A stretch of 64,000 bases of DNA from positions 943,661 through 1,007,660 of the forward strand of contig NZ_NKRE01000001.1 of assembly GCF_002705925.1 (NCBI RefSeq), given 5' to 3'. Positions 47,047-56,996 of this stretch are shown here, one piece after another. Within the stretch, counting starts at the first letter, position 1. The number at the start of each line of letters is the position of its first letter. The translations under genes were made by a program, and so were the position numbers. Below the pieces are notes generated by a model, which saw only the letters and a list, made by a program, of their open reading frames with translations, searched no databases and was not told where the DNA came from. This DNA is from Mycobacterium ostraviense (GTDB lineage: Bacteria; Actinomycetota; Actinomycetes; Mycobacteriales; Mycobacteriaceae).

Positions 47047-47640
47047 TCAAGCCTGATGGCGACGCAGCAACGCCCGGCGTGGGCCCCGAATCACCACCGA
47101 ACCGCAGACCATCCGACCGGTCAGCACCACATGCGGTGTCCCTTCCGCCGGTGCGTCTTTGCGGCGGTCGCTGGCGCTGCCCACATACACTTCGACGTCG
47201 TCGATCGAGGCGCTGGCGCCGTCGGGCAGCCGCAGGTCCAGTGAACCGAACTTCATGTCGAGCTCGATGACCACCACCGGCCCGGCGAAACGGGCCCTGG
47301 TGAGGTCGAGGTCGATCGAACCCAGGCGGCGGACCAGCGCCAGCCGGGTGGGCACCATCCATTCGCCGTGGCGCTTCAACGACCCGGCCCAGCCGCGCAG
47401 TTGCACCCGGTCGGCTGCGGACGTGACGATCGCGCCGGGCCCGGGCAGGTCGCAGACCAGCCCCTCCAGTTCGCTGTGGGTACGCGCGAAGGACACCCGA
47501 GACGAGCGTTGCTCGAATTCGTTGATATCGATCAACCCGAGCGCGACGGCGTTGTGCAACCGCCGCATGGTGCCGTTGCGGTCGGCGTCCGAGACCCGCA
47601 GTGTCATTGGAGCCACCATGTCCCCACCGCTGTCCGTCAT
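47047..47640 (-). CDS. DUF1707 domain protein
   Basis: A 197-residue protein. It begins at ATG 47640, with GGAAAGG just upstream, and has the DUF1707 signature LRVSDADRNGTMRRLHNAVALGLIDINEFEQRS. The C-terminal half is beta-rich (LGSIDLDLTRARFAGPVVVIELDMKFGSLDLRLPDG). This resembles the LiaF-like domain of cell-envelope-stress proteins. No membrane segment. The open frame extends upstream to 47859 without support. It is divergent from the following PE_PGRS gene. Function unknown. Confidence 0.75.
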   Translation of the reverse strand: MTDSGGDMVAPMTLRVSDADRNGTMRRLHNAVALGLIDINEFEQRSSRVSFARTHSELEGLVCDLPGPGAIVTSAADRVQLRGWAGSLKRHGEWMVPTRLALVRRLGSIDLDLTRARFAGPVVVIELDMKFGSLDLRLPDGASASIDDVEVYVGSASDRRKDAPAEGTPHVVLTGRMVCGSVVIRGPRRALLRRHQA

Positions 47641-47787
47641 GACCTTTCCTGATCGTTCTGTCGTCGCCTCACCCTCGCAACTTACCTCCGTTACCGGGAC
47701 GGCGCGGCCCGGCAAGTCGGCTGCATCGTCGGCAAACACCCGGTCCCGCCAACGCGATCGCGATACGATCCTTCGGCCGCGGCTTCG

Positions 47788-47820
47788 ACTTGGGTGAGAC
47801 TTGGGTGAGGCTTGGGTGCG
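47788..47820. repeat. Three tandem copies of an 11-bp unit upstream of PE_PGRS
   Basis: ACTTGGGTGAG occurs at 47788 and 47799, and a third, altered copy (GCTTGGGTGCG) at 47810. They lie 40 to 70 bp before the PE_PGRS start. They may be an operator array or a minisatellite. Confidence 0.5.
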
Positions 47821-47859
47821 GCGAATCTGCGGATCGCCACGACGCAATGCGAGATGCAC

Positions 47860-49266
47860 ATGTCCTACCTGATCGCCGCTCCGGACTCGATCCTCGCGGC
47901 AGCCTCGAGCGTATCCGGTATCGGGTCGACGATCACGTCTGCCAACGCAGCGGCCGCGCCCGCCACCCTCGAGGTGTTGGCCGCGGGCGCCGACGAGGTG
48001 TCAGCCGGCATTGCGGCCCTGTTTTCCGCGCACGCCCGCGTCTACCAGACGCTCAGCGCCCACGTTGCGACGTTTCACGACCAATTTGTCCGCGCCTTGA
48101 CGACCGGTGGCGCGGCGTATGCCGGCGCTGAGGCCGCCAACGTGCAACAGAACCTGCTCGACGTCATCAATGCACCCACGCTGACCCTGTTGGGCCGCCC
48201 GCTGATCGGTAACGGGACGGCCGGCGCCCCGGGCTCCGGGGCAAACGGACAGGACGGCGGACTGCTGGTCGGCAACGGGGGCGCCGGCGGCTCCGGCGCA
48301 GTCGGCCAGCGGGGCGGCAACGGCGGGGCCGCCGGGCTGTTGTTCGGCAATGGCGGCAACGGCGGCAACGGCGGCGGCTCGGCAGCCGTCATCGCCGGCG
48401 ACGGCGGAAACGGCGGTGCCGGCGGGCTGTTCGGTACCGGCGGGACCGGCGGCACCGGCGGCTTCGGTCTCAACGGCGGTGCCGGCGGCGCCGGCGGTGC
48501 GGCCGGCCTGTTCGGCACCGCCGGATCCGGCGGTGCCGGTGGGCTTGGAGTGGTCGGCTCCCCGGGCAACAGCGGGGCCGGCGGCGCCGGCGGTGCCGGC
48601 GGATTGTTCGGTCCCGGTGGTGCCGGCGGCACCGGCGGAGCCTCGCTGGCCCAAACGGGCGGGACCGGGGGCGCCGGCGGCGCCGGCGGGCTGTTCGGCT
48701 CCGGCGGCAGCGGCGGAGCCGGTGGCGCCGGCCACAACGCCGGCGGGGTCGGCGGCGTCGGTGGTACCGGTGGGGTGATCTTCGGCTCCGGTGGGGCCGG
48801 CGGCGACGGGGGCCCCGCAGGAATAGGCGCCGCCCTCGGCGGTAATGGCGGGGCCGGCGGCCACGCTATCGGCCTGTTCGGCAATGGCGGTGCCGGCGGC
48901 GCCGGCGGCGCCGGCGACTTCACCGGAGGCGTCGGCGGGGCCGGCGGGAACGCCGGCATTCTGTTCGGGTCCGGCGGGATGGGCGGTAGCGGCGGCTTTG
49001 CGCACGCCGCCGGAGGCAGCGCCGGCCCCGGCGGCCACGGCGGCAAGGCCGGGCTGATCGGCGACGGCGGCGCCGGCGGCGCCGGCGGCGCATCGGTTGA
49101 CGGGCTCAGTCCCGGCGGTGACGGCGGTAACGGCGGCGACGCCTGGCTGTTGGGCAGCGGCGGCAGCAGCGGCAACAGCGGTAGTGGCGCACCTGCGGGC
49201 AAGCCCGGCGGTGGCGGTGCCGGCGGTCTGATCTTCGGCCAGAACGGCCTCCAAAACGGCTCGTAG
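47860..49266 (+). CDS. PE_PGRS family protein
   Basis: A 468-residue protein. ATG 47860 starts [22 protein letters not shown]. The PE domain runs to about residue 100, with [22 protein letters not shown], followed by [18 protein letters not shown] and about 340 residues of GGAGG-type PGRS repeats with GLFG, LIFG and LLFG spacers. The tail [12 protein letters not shown] is short and unique. It is convergent with the penicillin-binding lipoprotein gene, 10 bp apart. No PE_PGRS gene is at this place in M. tuberculosis that I recall. Confidence 0.88.
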   Translation: MSYLIAAPDSILAAASSVSGIGSTITSANAAAAPATLEVLAAGADEVSAGIAALFSAHARVYQTLSAHVATFHDQFVRALTTGGAAYAGAEAANVQQNLLDVINAPTLTLLGRPLIGNGTAGAPGSGANGQDGGLLVGNGGAGGSGAVGQRGGNGGAAGLLFGNGGNGGNGGGSAAVIAGDGGNGGAGGLFGTGGTGGTGGFGLNGGAGGAGGAAGLFGTAGSGGAGGLGVVGSPGNSGAGGAGGAGGLFGPGGAGGTGGASLAQTGGTGGAGGAGGLFGSGGSGGAGGAGHNAGGVGGVGGTGGVIFGSGGAGGDGGPAGIGAALGGNGGAGGHAIGLFGNGGAGGAGGAGDFTGGVGGAGGNAGILFGSGGMGGSGGFAHAAGGSAGPGGHGGKAGLIGDGGAGGAGGASVDGLSPGGDGGNGGDAWLLGSGGSSGNSGSGAPAGKPGGGGAGGLIFGQNGLQNGS

Positions 49267-49276
49267 CCAGGACCTG

Positions 49277-51097
49277 CTACGCCAGGTAACCGGGCGGCAG
49301 GATGTCGAACATCATCTTGGTCATCCGGACCGCGTACTCAGAACTGCCGCCACCGACGATCAGCGACGCGAACGCCAGATCGCCGCGATACCCCGCGAAC
49401 CAGGAATGCGATCCGCCCGGGAATTCGGCTTCACCGGTCTTTCCGAAAATCTCACCGCAGCCGGCGATCTCCTTGGCGGTGCCGTTGGTCACCACCAGCC
49501 GCATCATCGGCCGCAGCGCGTCGATCATTTTCGGGCTGATCGGCGTGCCGTCGCCTTCCACCGCCGTCGGCCGGCCGACGATCAGCTGTGGCATCGGGGT
49601 CTTGCCCGCCGCCACGGTCGCCGCCACCAACGCCATGCCAAACGGGCTGGCCAGGACCCGACCCTGACCGAACCCGTCCTCGGTGCGCTCGGCCAGATCG
49701 ACCGTCGGCGGCACCGAACCGGTCACCGTGGTGATGCCTTCCACCCGATAGTCCAGGCCGATCCCGTAGCGACTGGCCGCCTGGGTCAGACCACGCGGCG
49801 GTAATTTGCTGCTCAGTTCGGCGAAGGTGGTGTTGCACGAACTGGCGAAAGCCCGCGACAACGGCACCACGCCCAGATCGAAGCCGCCGTAATTGGGAAT
49901 GGTGCGGTGTCCGATGTCGAGGTGGCCCGGGCAACCCAGCATGGTGTTGGGGGTGGCCATATCGCGCTCGACGGCCGCGCCAGCGGTGATCATCTTGAAC
50001 GTCGACCCCGGCGGGTACAGGCCGGTGGTGGCGACCGGGCCGTCGGCGTCGGCACCCGCATTCTGTGCGATGGCCAGAATCTCGCCGGTCGACGGCTTGA
50101 GCACCACGATCATCGCCTTGCCGCCGCGGGCGTCCACCGCGCGCTGGGCGGCGTTCTGCACGGTCCGGTCCAGCGTGATCGTGATCGACGGCGCCGGTGA
50201 CGGCTCGACTTCGTGCAGCACCGCGACGTCGACCCCGTTCTGGTTGACGCTGACCACCCGCCAGCCCGCCTGTCCGTCGAGCTGGTCGATCACGGCCTTT
50301 TTCACCTCGGTCATGACGACCGGCGCGAAATGGTCGTCGGTGGGCAGCAGGTCGGCCTGCGGTGTGACCACGACGCCGGGCAGTTCTCCGATCGCGCCGA
50401 AGACCCGATTGCTGTCGTCGGCGCGCAGCGTGACCCCCAGATCCAACGGCTGGGTCGACGAGCTGGCCTGTTCGGCGAGCAGCTGCGGGTCGTTCAGCGC
50501 ATCCAGAGCCGGATTGAACGGGTGCAGGGCCTCGACCACCGCGTGTGCGGTGCCGATCAGGTCGGCACCGGCCGCAGTCGCGTCCAGCGAGTAGTGGTAC
50601 AGGTAACCCGGCGCCAAGACGTCGGTACCGCCGAGTTCGTTCACCGAGGCCCGTCTGGGTGCATCGGAGCGCAGCGAAAAGGTCTGGTGCTCACCGAGTT
50701 TCGGATGCAGCCCGGTGGTCGACCAGCGGACCTCCCAGTTGCCCTCGTCGCGGGCCATCTTCAGCTGGCCGTCGTAGCTCCAGGTCCGGTTCTTGGGCAG
50801 ATGCCAGGTGAAGCGATACGCGGCAGTGCCCATATCCTCGGCGTACTTGGAGCTGAGGAGCTGCACGTCCAGGTGGGTGGCTTGCAGTCCGGCCCAGGCC
50901 GCGTTAAGTGCTTCGCGGGCTTCGTTGGGGTTGTCGGTGAGTTGGGCCGCGGTAGCGGTGTCGCCGATAGCCAATGCGGCGAAGAACTTTTCGGCGGCCG
51001 GGCCGGGGCCTTCGGGCCGAGGAGTGCACCCTGGCAGTGCGACGACCGCGGCCAGAGCACCTGCGACAACCGAGGCTAACGTTATGCGAGTTACCAT
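49277..51097 (-). CDS. Penicillin-binding lipoprotein (PBP-lipo, Rv2864c-like)
   Basis: A 606-residue class B transpeptidase. The lipoprotein signal is MVTRITLASVVAGALAAVVA followed by LPGC, with Cys as the lipidated residue. An NTF2-like MecA-N domain follows (FFAALAIGDTATAAQLT). The transpeptidase domain has the active-site SxxK (PPGSTFKMI), the SCN motif (FASSCNTTF) and KTG (FGKTGEAEFP). It cross-links peptidoglycan at the outer face of the membrane. ATG 51097 is chosen because the signal sequence starts there. The frame is open 19 codons further. It is a target class of beta-lactams. Confidence 0.93.
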   Translation of the reverse strand: MVTRITLASVVAGALAAVVALPGCTPRPEGPGPAAEKFFAALAIGDTATAAQLTDNPNEAREALNAAWAGLQATHLDVQLLSSKYAEDMGTAAYRFTWHLPKNRTWSYDGQLKMARDEGNWEVRWSTTGLHPKLGEHQTFSLRSDAPRRASVNELGGTDVLAPGYLYHYSLDATAAGADLIGTAHAVVEALHPFNPALDALNDPQLLAEQASSSTQPLDLGVTLRADDSNRVFGAIGELPGVVVTPQADLLPTDDHFAPVVMTEVKKAVIDQLDGQAGWRVVSVNQNGVDVAVLHEVEPSPAPSITITLDRTVQNAAQRAVDARGGKAMIVVLKPSTGEILAIAQNAGADADGPVATTGLYPPGSTFKMITAGAAVERDMATPNTMLGCPGHLDIGHRTIPNYGGFDLGVVPLSRAFASSCNTTFAELSSKLPPRGLTQAASRYGIGLDYRVEGITTVTGSVPPTVDLAERTEDGFGQGRVLASPFGMALVAATVAAGKTPMPQLIVGRPTAVEGDGTPISPKMIDALRPMMRLVVTNGTAKEIAGCGEIFGKTGEAEFPGGSHSWFAGYRGDLAFASLIVGGGSSEYAVRMTKMMFDILPPGYLA

Positions 51098-51182
51098 CGT
51101 GACTGATGTTAAGAAGACTGACAGCGGCGGCCGCGCAGACACACCGAGACCCAACTGTTATTGGAGCCCCGCACACGCGTAC

Positions 51183-51228
51183 GTAACGTCAGGGCGAGAA
51201 TCGGGCCAGATTTTCGCCGCGGCGTTAC
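51183..51228. repeat. 46-bp dyad element, copy 2
   Basis: Same length and ends (GTAACGTCA ... GGCGTTAC, followed by GCT-GCGG) as the element at 5757-5802. It lies between the GNAT gene (51244) and the penicillin-binding lipoprotein gene, both minus strand. In M. tuberculosis the relFG toxin-antitoxin genes sit near this gap; here the gap is only 146 bp. Confidence 0.6.
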
Positions 51229-51243
51229 GCTCGCGGATCGGGG

Positions 51244-52101
51244 TCAGTCGAGCAGCACCGTGGCGAAGGTGCCCACTTCCCGGAAGCCGACGCGGGTGTA
51301 GGCGGCGCGGGCGACGGTGTTGAAGCTGTTCACATACAGGCTCGCGATGCGCCCGCTGCCGACGATCACCGCGGCCACCGTCGCGGTGCCCGCGGTGCCC
51401 AAACCCAGGCCACGTCGTTCCGGATGAACCCACACCCCCTGGATCTGCCCGACCGATGGCGACTGCGATCCCACCTCGGCCTTGAAAACCACCTCGCCAT
51501 GCTCGAACCGGGCCCAAGCCCGTCCGGCCGCGATGAGGCTGGCCACCCGACGGCGGTAGCCACGGCCACCGTCGCCCACCCGCGGGTCGATGCCCACTTC
51601 GCCGATGAACATGTCCACGGCCGCCACCAGGTAGGCATCCAGTTCCTCCGGCCGCACCTGCCGCACCTCGGTGTCGATCGGACAACTGGGGTGGCTGTTG
51701 ATGGCCATCAGCGGTTGATGGTCGCGCACGTCACGCGCGGGGCCCCAGGTTGACTCGAGCCGCTGCCACATGGGCAACACCAGGTCGGCCCGGCCGACCA
51801 GCGACGAACACCGCCGCGCTGTGCTCTTGGCCTCGTCAGCGAACGCGTTCAGATCGATCAACCCGCCGCGCAGCGGAATGAGGTTGGCGCCGGCGAAGCA
51901 CAACGACTCCGCCACGCCGCCGCGTCGGGTCCACAATTCGCCGCCAATCGAATTCGGCTCGATGCCATAGTCGGCGACGCGCGCGGCGACCATGCACGAT
52001 TCGACCGGATTCTCGTCGAGCACCCGCCATACCACGGCGGCATCACGCACCACAGCCACCCGTCGTTCGCCGACCAGGCGCAAGATGGGCGGAGCCGACA
52101 T
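51244..52101 (-). CDS. GNAT-family acetyltransferase (Rv2867c-like)
   Basis: A 285-residue protein with an N-terminal DUF4081-type domain (LRLVGERRVAVVRDAAVVWRVLDENPVES) and a C-terminal GNAT domain. Its acetyl-CoA loop is WVHPERRGLGLGTAGTATV, then VNSFNTVARAAYTRVGFREVGTF. Length and position match Rv2867c. The substrate is unknown. It is 53 bp downstream of ispG on the same strand, so it may be cotranscribed with the rip1-ispG group. Confidence 0.85.
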   Translation of the reverse strand: MSAPPILRLVGERRVAVVRDAAVVWRVLDENPVESCMVAARVADYGIEPNSIGGELWTRRGGVAESLCFAGANLIPLRGGLIDLNAFADEAKSTARRCSSLVGRADLVLPMWQRLESTWGPARDVRDHQPLMAINSHPSCPIDTEVRQVRPEELDAYLVAAVDMFIGEVGIDPRVGDGGRGYRRRVASLIAAGRAWARFEHGEVVFKAEVGSQSPSVGQIQGVWVHPERRGLGLGTAGTATVAAVIVGSGRIASLYVNSFNTVARAAYTRVGFREVGTFATVLLD

Positions 52102-52154
52102 CTGAAGGACTCTCTATGGTGCGAACCGAAACCAGGACCGAGGGCTGGCGCCTA

Positions 52155-53339
52155 TCAGCTTACGGTCACAATCGGCGAACCGCTCGATGTCGCGCCCGGA
52201 TCCTGTTCGGCGTCGGCTGCCATGTCGGCTGCCATGTCGGCGGCCAGCCGCATCGCCTCTTCGATCAACGTCTCGACGATCTGCGCTTCGGGCACGGTTT
52301 TGATCACTTCGCCCCGAACGAAGATCTGTCCCTTGCCGTTTCCGGATGCAACGCCCAAGTCCGCCTCGCGCGCTTCCCCGGGACCATTGACGACACAGCC
52401 CATCACGGCCACCCGCAACGGCACGTCCAGCCCGTCGAGACCCGCGGTCACCTCGTTGGCCAACGTGTAGACGTCGACCTGGGCGCGACCGCACGACGGG
52501 CAGGACACGATCTCCAGCGTCCGCGGTCGCAGGTTCAGCGATCCGAGGATCTGATTGCCGACCTTGACTTCCTCGACCGGCGGGGCCGACAAGGACACCC
52601 GGATGGTGTCGCCGATGCCCTTGGACAACAGCGCGCCGAAGGCGACGGCGGATTTGATGGTGCCCTGGAATGCGGGACCGGCCTCGGTGACGCCGAGGTG
52701 CAGCGGGTAGTCGCACTGGGCGGCCAGCAGCTCGTAAGCGCGGACCATCACCACCGGATCGTTGTGCTTGACGCTGATCTTGATGTCGCCGAAACCGTGC
52801 TCCTCGAACAGCGAGGCCTCCCAGAGCGCCGACTCGACCAGCGCTTCCGGCGTGGCCTTGCCGTGCTTCTGCAGGAACCGCTTGTCCAGTGAGCCGGCGT
52901 TCACGCCGATCCGGATCGGGATCCCGGCGTCACCGGCGGCCTTGGCGACCTCGCCGACCCGGCCGTCGAATTCCTTGATGTTTCCCGGGTTTACCCGTAC
53001 CGCGGCGCAGCCTGCGTCGATGGCGGCGAAGATGTACTTCGGCTGGAAGTGGATGTCGGCGATCACCGGAATCTGGCTGTGCCGGGCGATCTCGGCCAGC
53101 GCGTCGGCGTCCTCCTGACGCGGGCAGGCCACCCGGACAATGTCGCAGCCGGCCGCGGTCAACTCGGCGATCTGCTGCAAGGTCGAGTTGACGTCGTGGG
53201 TTTTGGTGGTGCACATCGACTGCACCGAAATCGGGTGGTCGCTGCCGACGCCGACGTCACCGACCATCAGCTGACGGGTGGGGCGCCGAGGGGCGAGCGT
53301 GGGCGCCGGCGGTTGCGGCAGGCCCAGGCCAACGGTCAC
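52155..53339 (-). CDS. ispG: 4-hydroxy-3-methylbut-2-enyl-diphosphate synthase IspG (GcpE)
   Basis: A 394-residue [4Fe-4S] enzyme of the MEP isoprenoid pathway. The TIM-barrel half has [41 protein letters not shown] and RVNPGNIK. The cluster-binding C-terminal half has [13 protein letters not shown] and [13 protein letters not shown]. Start at GTG 53339. It is 23 bp after the rip1 stop, with dxr just before, so two MEP genes flank the site-2 protease in one cluster, as in M. tuberculosis. Confidence 0.95.
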   Translation of the reverse strand: MTVGLGLPQPPAPTLAPRRPTRQLMVGDVGVGSDHPISVQSMCTTKTHDVNSTLQQIAELTAAGCDIVRVACPRQEDADALAEIARHSQIPVIADIHFQPKYIFAAIDAGCAAVRVNPGNIKEFDGRVGEVAKAAGDAGIPIRIGVNAGSLDKRFLQKHGKATPEALVESALWEASLFEEHGFGDIKISVKHNDPVVMVRAYELLAAQCDYPLHLGVTEAGPAFQGTIKSAVAFGALLSKGIGDTIRVSLSAPPVEEVKVGNQILGSLNLRPRTLEIVSCPSCGRAQVDVYTLANEVTAGLDGLDVPLRVAVMGCVVNGPGEAREADLGVASGNGKGQIFVRGEVIKTVPEAQIVETLIEEAMRLAADMAADMAADAEQDPGATSSGSPIVTVS

Positions 53340-53362
53340 TGTCGGTCCTTCTCTCTAGGTCG

Positions 53363-54577
53363 CTATTGGAAAAGCCGGATCGGGTTGACCAAGTCAGCGG
53401 TGACGGTCAAGAGCATGTATCCGACAACGAAGAACAGGACCACGTAAGTGGCCGGCATGAGTTTGAGATAGTTCACCGGCGCTGCGGCCACCTTGCCGCG
53501 GGCGGACCGAATCATATTGCGGATCTTCTCGAATATCGCGACGGCGATATGACCACCGTCGAACGGCAGCAACGGCAGCAGGTTGATCGCGCCCAGGATG
53601 AGGTTCAACTGGGCCAGGAAGAACCAGAACGCCACCCACAGCCCGTGGTCCACGGTGTCGCCGCCGATGATGCTGGCGCCGACCACGCTCATCGGGGTCT
53701 GCGGGTCACGCTGCCCGCCACCGATGGCATGGACCAGCGCGCCGACCTTGGTCGGGATGGCAGCCAGTGCCTTGCCCACCTCGATGGTCAGGTCGCCGGC
53801 GAACGCGAAAGTAGCCGGAATCGCGGACAATACGCCGTAGTGGGTGGGCCCGGGACGGACGGCTCCGACCCCGATGGCGCCGACCGTGGCGGGCTGGAGT
53901 TGGCCACTCTGCCCGGCCGGCAGCCACCGTCGAGTTGGTTCGATGGTGACGTTGGCGGTGATGGTGGCGCCGTCCCGCTCGACGACGACCGGCACGCTGC
54001 CGTGCATTGCCCGTACCGCAGCGGCCATCTCGTCGAACGTGGACACCGGGGTGTCGCCAACCTTGACGACGACGTCGCCGGCGCGCAGTCCTGCCAGGGC
54101 GGCGGGGCCGGGCCCGACGCACTGTTCGAGCTTGCCCTGACTGGTTTCGGCTGCGACGCAGCCGGTTTCGCCGATCACGGCCCGGGTTGGCGGATGCAGG
54201 TTGGGCAGGCCCCAGATCAGCGCGATGGCATAGATCAGCATCAGGCAGATCACAAAGTTCATCCCCGGGCCGGCGAACAGCACCGCGACCCGCTTCCAGG
54301 TCGCCTGCTTGTACATGGCCCGATCACGTTCGTCGGGAGCGAGCTCCTCGACCGGGGTCATGCCGGCGATGTCGCAGAAACCGCCCGCCGGAATCGCCTT
54401 GACGCCGTATTCGGTTTCACCGCGGCGCGTCGACCACAGGGTGGGACCGAAGCCGACGAAATAACGGCGCACCTTCATCCCGGTAGCGCGCGCTGCCCAC
54501 ATATGGCCGCATTCATGCAACGCCACCGAGATCAGGATGGCGAGTGCGAACAGCACAATGCCGATAACGAACATCAT
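53363..54577 (-). CDS. rip1: Intramembrane site-2 zinc metalloprotease Rip1
   Basis: A 404-residue protein with the zinc-binding HECGH motif in the first TM helix ([16 protein letters not shown]) and the distal [15 protein letters not shown] domain lies between them ([31 protein letters not shown]). Rip1 cleaves anti-sigma factors (SigK, SigL, SigM regulators) and thereby controls envelope lipid and stress responses. ATG 54577 begins [16 protein letters not shown], matching the length of Rv2869c. The open frame extends 72 codons upstream over the end of dxr. Confidence 0.95.
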   Translation of the reverse strand: MMFVIGIVLFALAILISVALHECGHMWAARATGMKVRRYFVGFGPTLWSTRRGETEYGVKAIPAGGFCDIAGMTPVEELAPDERDRAMYKQATWKRVAVLFAGPGMNFVICLMLIYAIALIWGLPNLHPPTRAVIGETGCVAAETSQGKLEQCVGPGPAALAGLRAGDVVVKVGDTPVSTFDEMAAAVRAMHGSVPVVVERDGATITANVTIEPTRRWLPAGQSGQLQPATVGAIGVGAVRPGPTHYGVLSAIPATFAFAGDLTIEVGKALAAIPTKVGALVHAIGGGQRDPQTPMSVVGASIIGGDTVDHGLWVAFWFFLAQLNLILGAINLLPLLPFDGGHIAVAIFEKIRNMIRSARGKVAAAPVNYLKLMPATYVVLFFVVGYMLLTVTADLVNPIRLFQ

Positions 54578-54596
54578 CAGGCTGTATGGACCTTTC

Positions 54597-55805
54597 TCAC
54601 GCCTTTCCGGAGACCTTTTCGCAGGCACCGGCCGGCCTTGCTGTGGCAACCGCGTGCTGCGCCCGTTCCCGCGCCCAGCGCTGCGCGTCGAGTACGTCAT
54701 CCACGGTAGCGGGTGGAAGCGCCCATTGGTCGGCATCGTGCAGCACGTCGGCGATCGTCCCGACGATCGCCGGGAAGCCGATGCGCCTGGCAAGAAACGC
54801 TTCGGCCGCTTCTTCGTTGGCGGCGTTGTAGACGGCGGTCATGCAGCCGCCGGTTTCGCCGGCGTGCCGGGCCAGTTCCACCGCCGGGAAAACATCGCTG
54901 TCCAGCGACTCGAACTCCCAGGTCTGCGGGCGACCAAAGTCGCAGCAGCTGGCCGCGCCGGGCACCCGGCGCGGCCAGCCCAACGCCAACGAAATGGGCA
55001 GCTTCATGTCCGGCGGGCTGGCCTGGGCGATCGTCGAGCCGTCGATGAACGTGACCATTGAATGAATGATCGACTGCGGATGTACGACGACGTCGATGCG
55101 GTCATAGGGAATGCCGAACAACAGGTGCGTTTCGATCAGCTCCAGGCCCTTGTTGACCAGCGAGGCCGAATTGAGCGTGTTCATCGGGCCCATCGACCAG
55201 GTGGGATGGGCGCCGGCCTGCTCCGGGGTGACGCTCTCGAGGTCGGCCGCAGCCCAGCCCCGGAACGGCCCGCCGGAGGCGGTGAGCACCAGTTTGGCCA
55301 CCTCGTCCGGAGTGCCGCCGCGCAGGCATTGGGCCAGCGCGGAATGCTCGGAGTCCACCGGCACGATCTGGCCGGGCCGCGCAGCCCGCAGCACCAGTGG
55401 GCCGCCGGCCACCAGCGACTCCTTGTTGGCCAGGGCAAGCCGGGCACCGGATTCCAGCGCCGCCAGCGTCGGCCGCAGGCCCAACGCACCGACTAATGCG
55501 TTGAGCACGACGTCGGCTTCGGTTTCCTCGATCAGCCTGGTGACGGCATCGGGTCCGTGGAAGGGAATGTCACCAACGGCCTGCGCCGCTTGATCGTCGG
55601 CGATGGCGATATTGGTCACCCCGGTCTCGGCGCGTTGCCGCAGCAGCGTGTCGAGACTTTTGCCGCCGGCGGCCAACCCCACCACCTCGAAGCGGTCCGG
55701 ATTGGCGGCGATGACCTGCAGCGCCTGCGTGCCGATCGAACCGGTGCTGCCCAGCACCAGGACACGCAAGCGGCTGCCGTCGTGCCTGTCGCTCGGGTTT
55801 GTCAC
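54597..55805 (-). CDS. dxr: 1-deoxy-D-xylulose 5-phosphate reductoisomerase Dxr
   Basis: A 402-residue NADPH-dependent enzyme that makes MEP, the committed step of the isoprenoid pathway and the target of fosmidomycin. The NADPH motif [15 protein letters not shown] is at the N-terminus. Active-site segments are [35 protein letters not shown] and [25 protein letters not shown] 55805 is chosen because the product [15 protein letters not shown] aligns with the Rv2870c start. GAGGAG is immediately upstream. It is divergent from vapB43. Confidence 0.94.
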   Translation of the reverse strand: MTNPSDRHDGSRLRVLVLGSTGSIGTQALQVIAANPDRFEVVGLAAGGKSLDTLLRQRAETGVTNIAIADDQAAQAVGDIPFHGPDAVTRLIEETEADVVLNALVGALGLRPTLAALESGARLALANKESLVAGGPLVLRAARPGQIVPVDSEHSALAQCLRGGTPDEVAKLVLTASGGPFRGWAAADLESVTPEQAGAHPTWSMGPMNTLNSASLVNKGLELIETHLLFGIPYDRIDVVVHPQSIIHSMVTFIDGSTIAQASPPDMKLPISLALGWPRRVPGAASCCDFGRPQTWEFESLDSDVFPAVELARHAGETGGCMTAVYNAANEEAAEAFLARRIGFPAIVGTIADVLHDADQWALPPATVDDVLDAQRWARERAQHAVATARPAGACEKVSGKA

Positions 55806-55912
55806 CTCCTCATTGTGCCGCCAAAGTCTCGCGTCGTCGCCACGCCCACGGCGATCGTCGAGTCGGGTGACCAGCGTCCCCCTGATGTCATCTTGATGTC
55901 TGAGCTTGATGC

Positions 55913-55918
55913 TAAGAT
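55913..55918 (+). promoter_or_regulatory. -10 element for a leaderless vapBC transcript
   Basis: TAAGAT ends six bases before the antitoxin ATG, so transcription would begin at the start codon. TTGATG lies upstream, but at only 14 bp. Leaderless starts are common for mycobacterial toxin-antitoxin pairs. Confidence 0.45.
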
Positions 55919-55924
55919 GCCGCA

Positions 55925-56182
55925 ATGCGCACGACGATCCGGATCGACGACGAGCTCTACCGCGAGGTGAAGGCAAGGGCCGCGCGCTCCGGGCGCACTG
56001 TCGCCGCGGTCCTCGAGGACGCGGTGCGGCGTGGTCTCAATCCGCCTGAACAGCCGGCGGCCGGCCGCTATCGGGTCCAGCCGACGGGCAGGGGCGGGCT
56101 TCGGCCCGGTGTGGACCTGTCTGCCAACGCTGCCGTCGCGGAGGCGATGGACGAGGGCGTGTCGGTCGATGCTTTGCGTTGA
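55925..56182 (+). CDS. vapB43: VapB-type antitoxin (VapB43-like)
   Basis: An 85-residue antitoxin. The N-terminal [38 protein letters not shown] is a ribbon-helix-helix DNA-binding motif. The remainder, ending [21 protein letters not shown], wraps the toxin. It occupies the position of Rv2871. It overlaps the toxin start by 14 bp, as typical for vapBC. It represses its own promoter together with VapC (family knowledge). Confidence 0.88.
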   Translation: MRTTIRIDDELYREVKARAARSGRTVAAVLEDAVRRGLNPPEQPAAGRYRVQPTGRGGLRPGVDLSANAAVAEAMDEGVSVDALR

Positions 56183-56600
56183 CGTCAACGTTCTCGTCTA
56201 TGCACATCGCGCGGACCTCCGTGAACATTCGAGCTATCGGAGTTTGCTCGAGCGGCTGGCCAACGACGACGAGCCACTCGGACTGCCGGACGGCGCACTC
56301 GCCGGCTTCGTCCGGGCGGTGACCAACCGGCGCGTCTTCACCGAGCCGACCAGCCCGCATGACGCGTGGCAGGCGGTCCACGCCCTGCTCGCGGCACCCG
56401 CCGCGGTGCGGCTTCGACCCGGCGAGCGGCACTGGATGCTGTTCCGGCAACTCGTCGCCGATATCGATGCGAGCGGCAACGACATCGTGGACGCGTATCT
56501 GGCCGCCTACGCCCTGGAGAACAACGCGACCTGGGTGAGCGCCGACCGCGGTTTCGCCCGCTTTCGCCGGTTGCGCTGGCGTCATCCGCTGGATATGTGA
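56169..56600 (+). CDS. vapC43: VapC-type PIN-domain ribonuclease toxin (VapC43-like)
   Basis: A 143-residue PIN-domain toxin that cleaves RNA when released from VapB. The first acidic residue is in [14 protein letters not shown], followed by DGALAGFVRAVTNRRVF. The C-terminal acidic residues lie in DASGNDIVDAYLAAYAL and TWVSADRGFARF. ATG 56169 is chosen for its proximity to the first catalytic Asp. It overlaps the antitoxin gene. Corresponds to Rv2872. Confidence 0.88.
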   Translation: MLCVDVNVLVYAHRADLREHSSYRSLLERLANDDEPLGLPDGALAGFVRAVTNRRVFTEPTSPHDAWQAVHALLAAPAAVRLRPGERHWMLFRQLVADIDASGNDIVDAYLAAYALENNATWVSADRGFARFRRLRWRHPLDM

Positions 56601-56741
56601 GCGGCATGGCGGAGCGACGACGTGCATGCGGCCACGGCTGCTTGCTCGGCAGGTGACGCCAGGCAAATCCCGCGTGTGTCAAAATGTCGGAAACCGCCGA
56701 TCCGAAGCCCAAAAAGCCAAACCCGAACCGGAGGAGTCGCC

Positions 56742-56996
56742 GTGGCAAGTACCGAGGTGGAGCAGTACACCGGCGTTGACCCCGCCGAGGTGCCGTCGGC
56801 GAAGTGGGGCTGGAGCCGGATCAACCACCGCACCTGGCACATCGTCGGGCTGTCCACATTCCTATTCCTGCTGGCGATGCTGCGGGGCAATCATGTCGGC
56901 CACATCGAGGACTGGTTCCTGATCGGCTTTGCCGCACTGGTGCTCGTTGTGCTGGTGCGCGACTTGTGGGGCCGCCGGCGCGGCTGGCTCAGGTAG
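56742..56996 (+). CDS. Small two-TM membrane protein (DUF2631, Rv2876-like)
   Basis: An 84-residue protein starting at GTG 56742, preceded by GGAGGAG. It begins [34 protein letters not shown], then has two hydrophobic segments ([13 protein letters not shown] and [15 protein letters not shown]) separated by [10 protein letters not shown]. The tail [12 protein letters not shown] is basic. It closely matches Rv2876. Function unknown. In M. tuberculosis mpt83, dipZ and mpt70 lie between vapC43 and this gene; none is present here. It overlaps the convergent CcdA-like gene by 8 bp. Confidence 0.85.
   Translation: MASTEVEQYTGVDPAEVPSAKWGWSRINHRTWHIVGLSTFLFLLAMLRGNHVGHIEDWFLIGFAALVLVVLVRDLWGRRRGWLR

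Noticed and set aside
52116..54709. Long plus-strand frames opposite ispG and rip1
   Set aside because: Amino-acid composition (His, Arg, Gly, Asp-rich) is typical of antisense shadows, and both sense genes are unambiguous.
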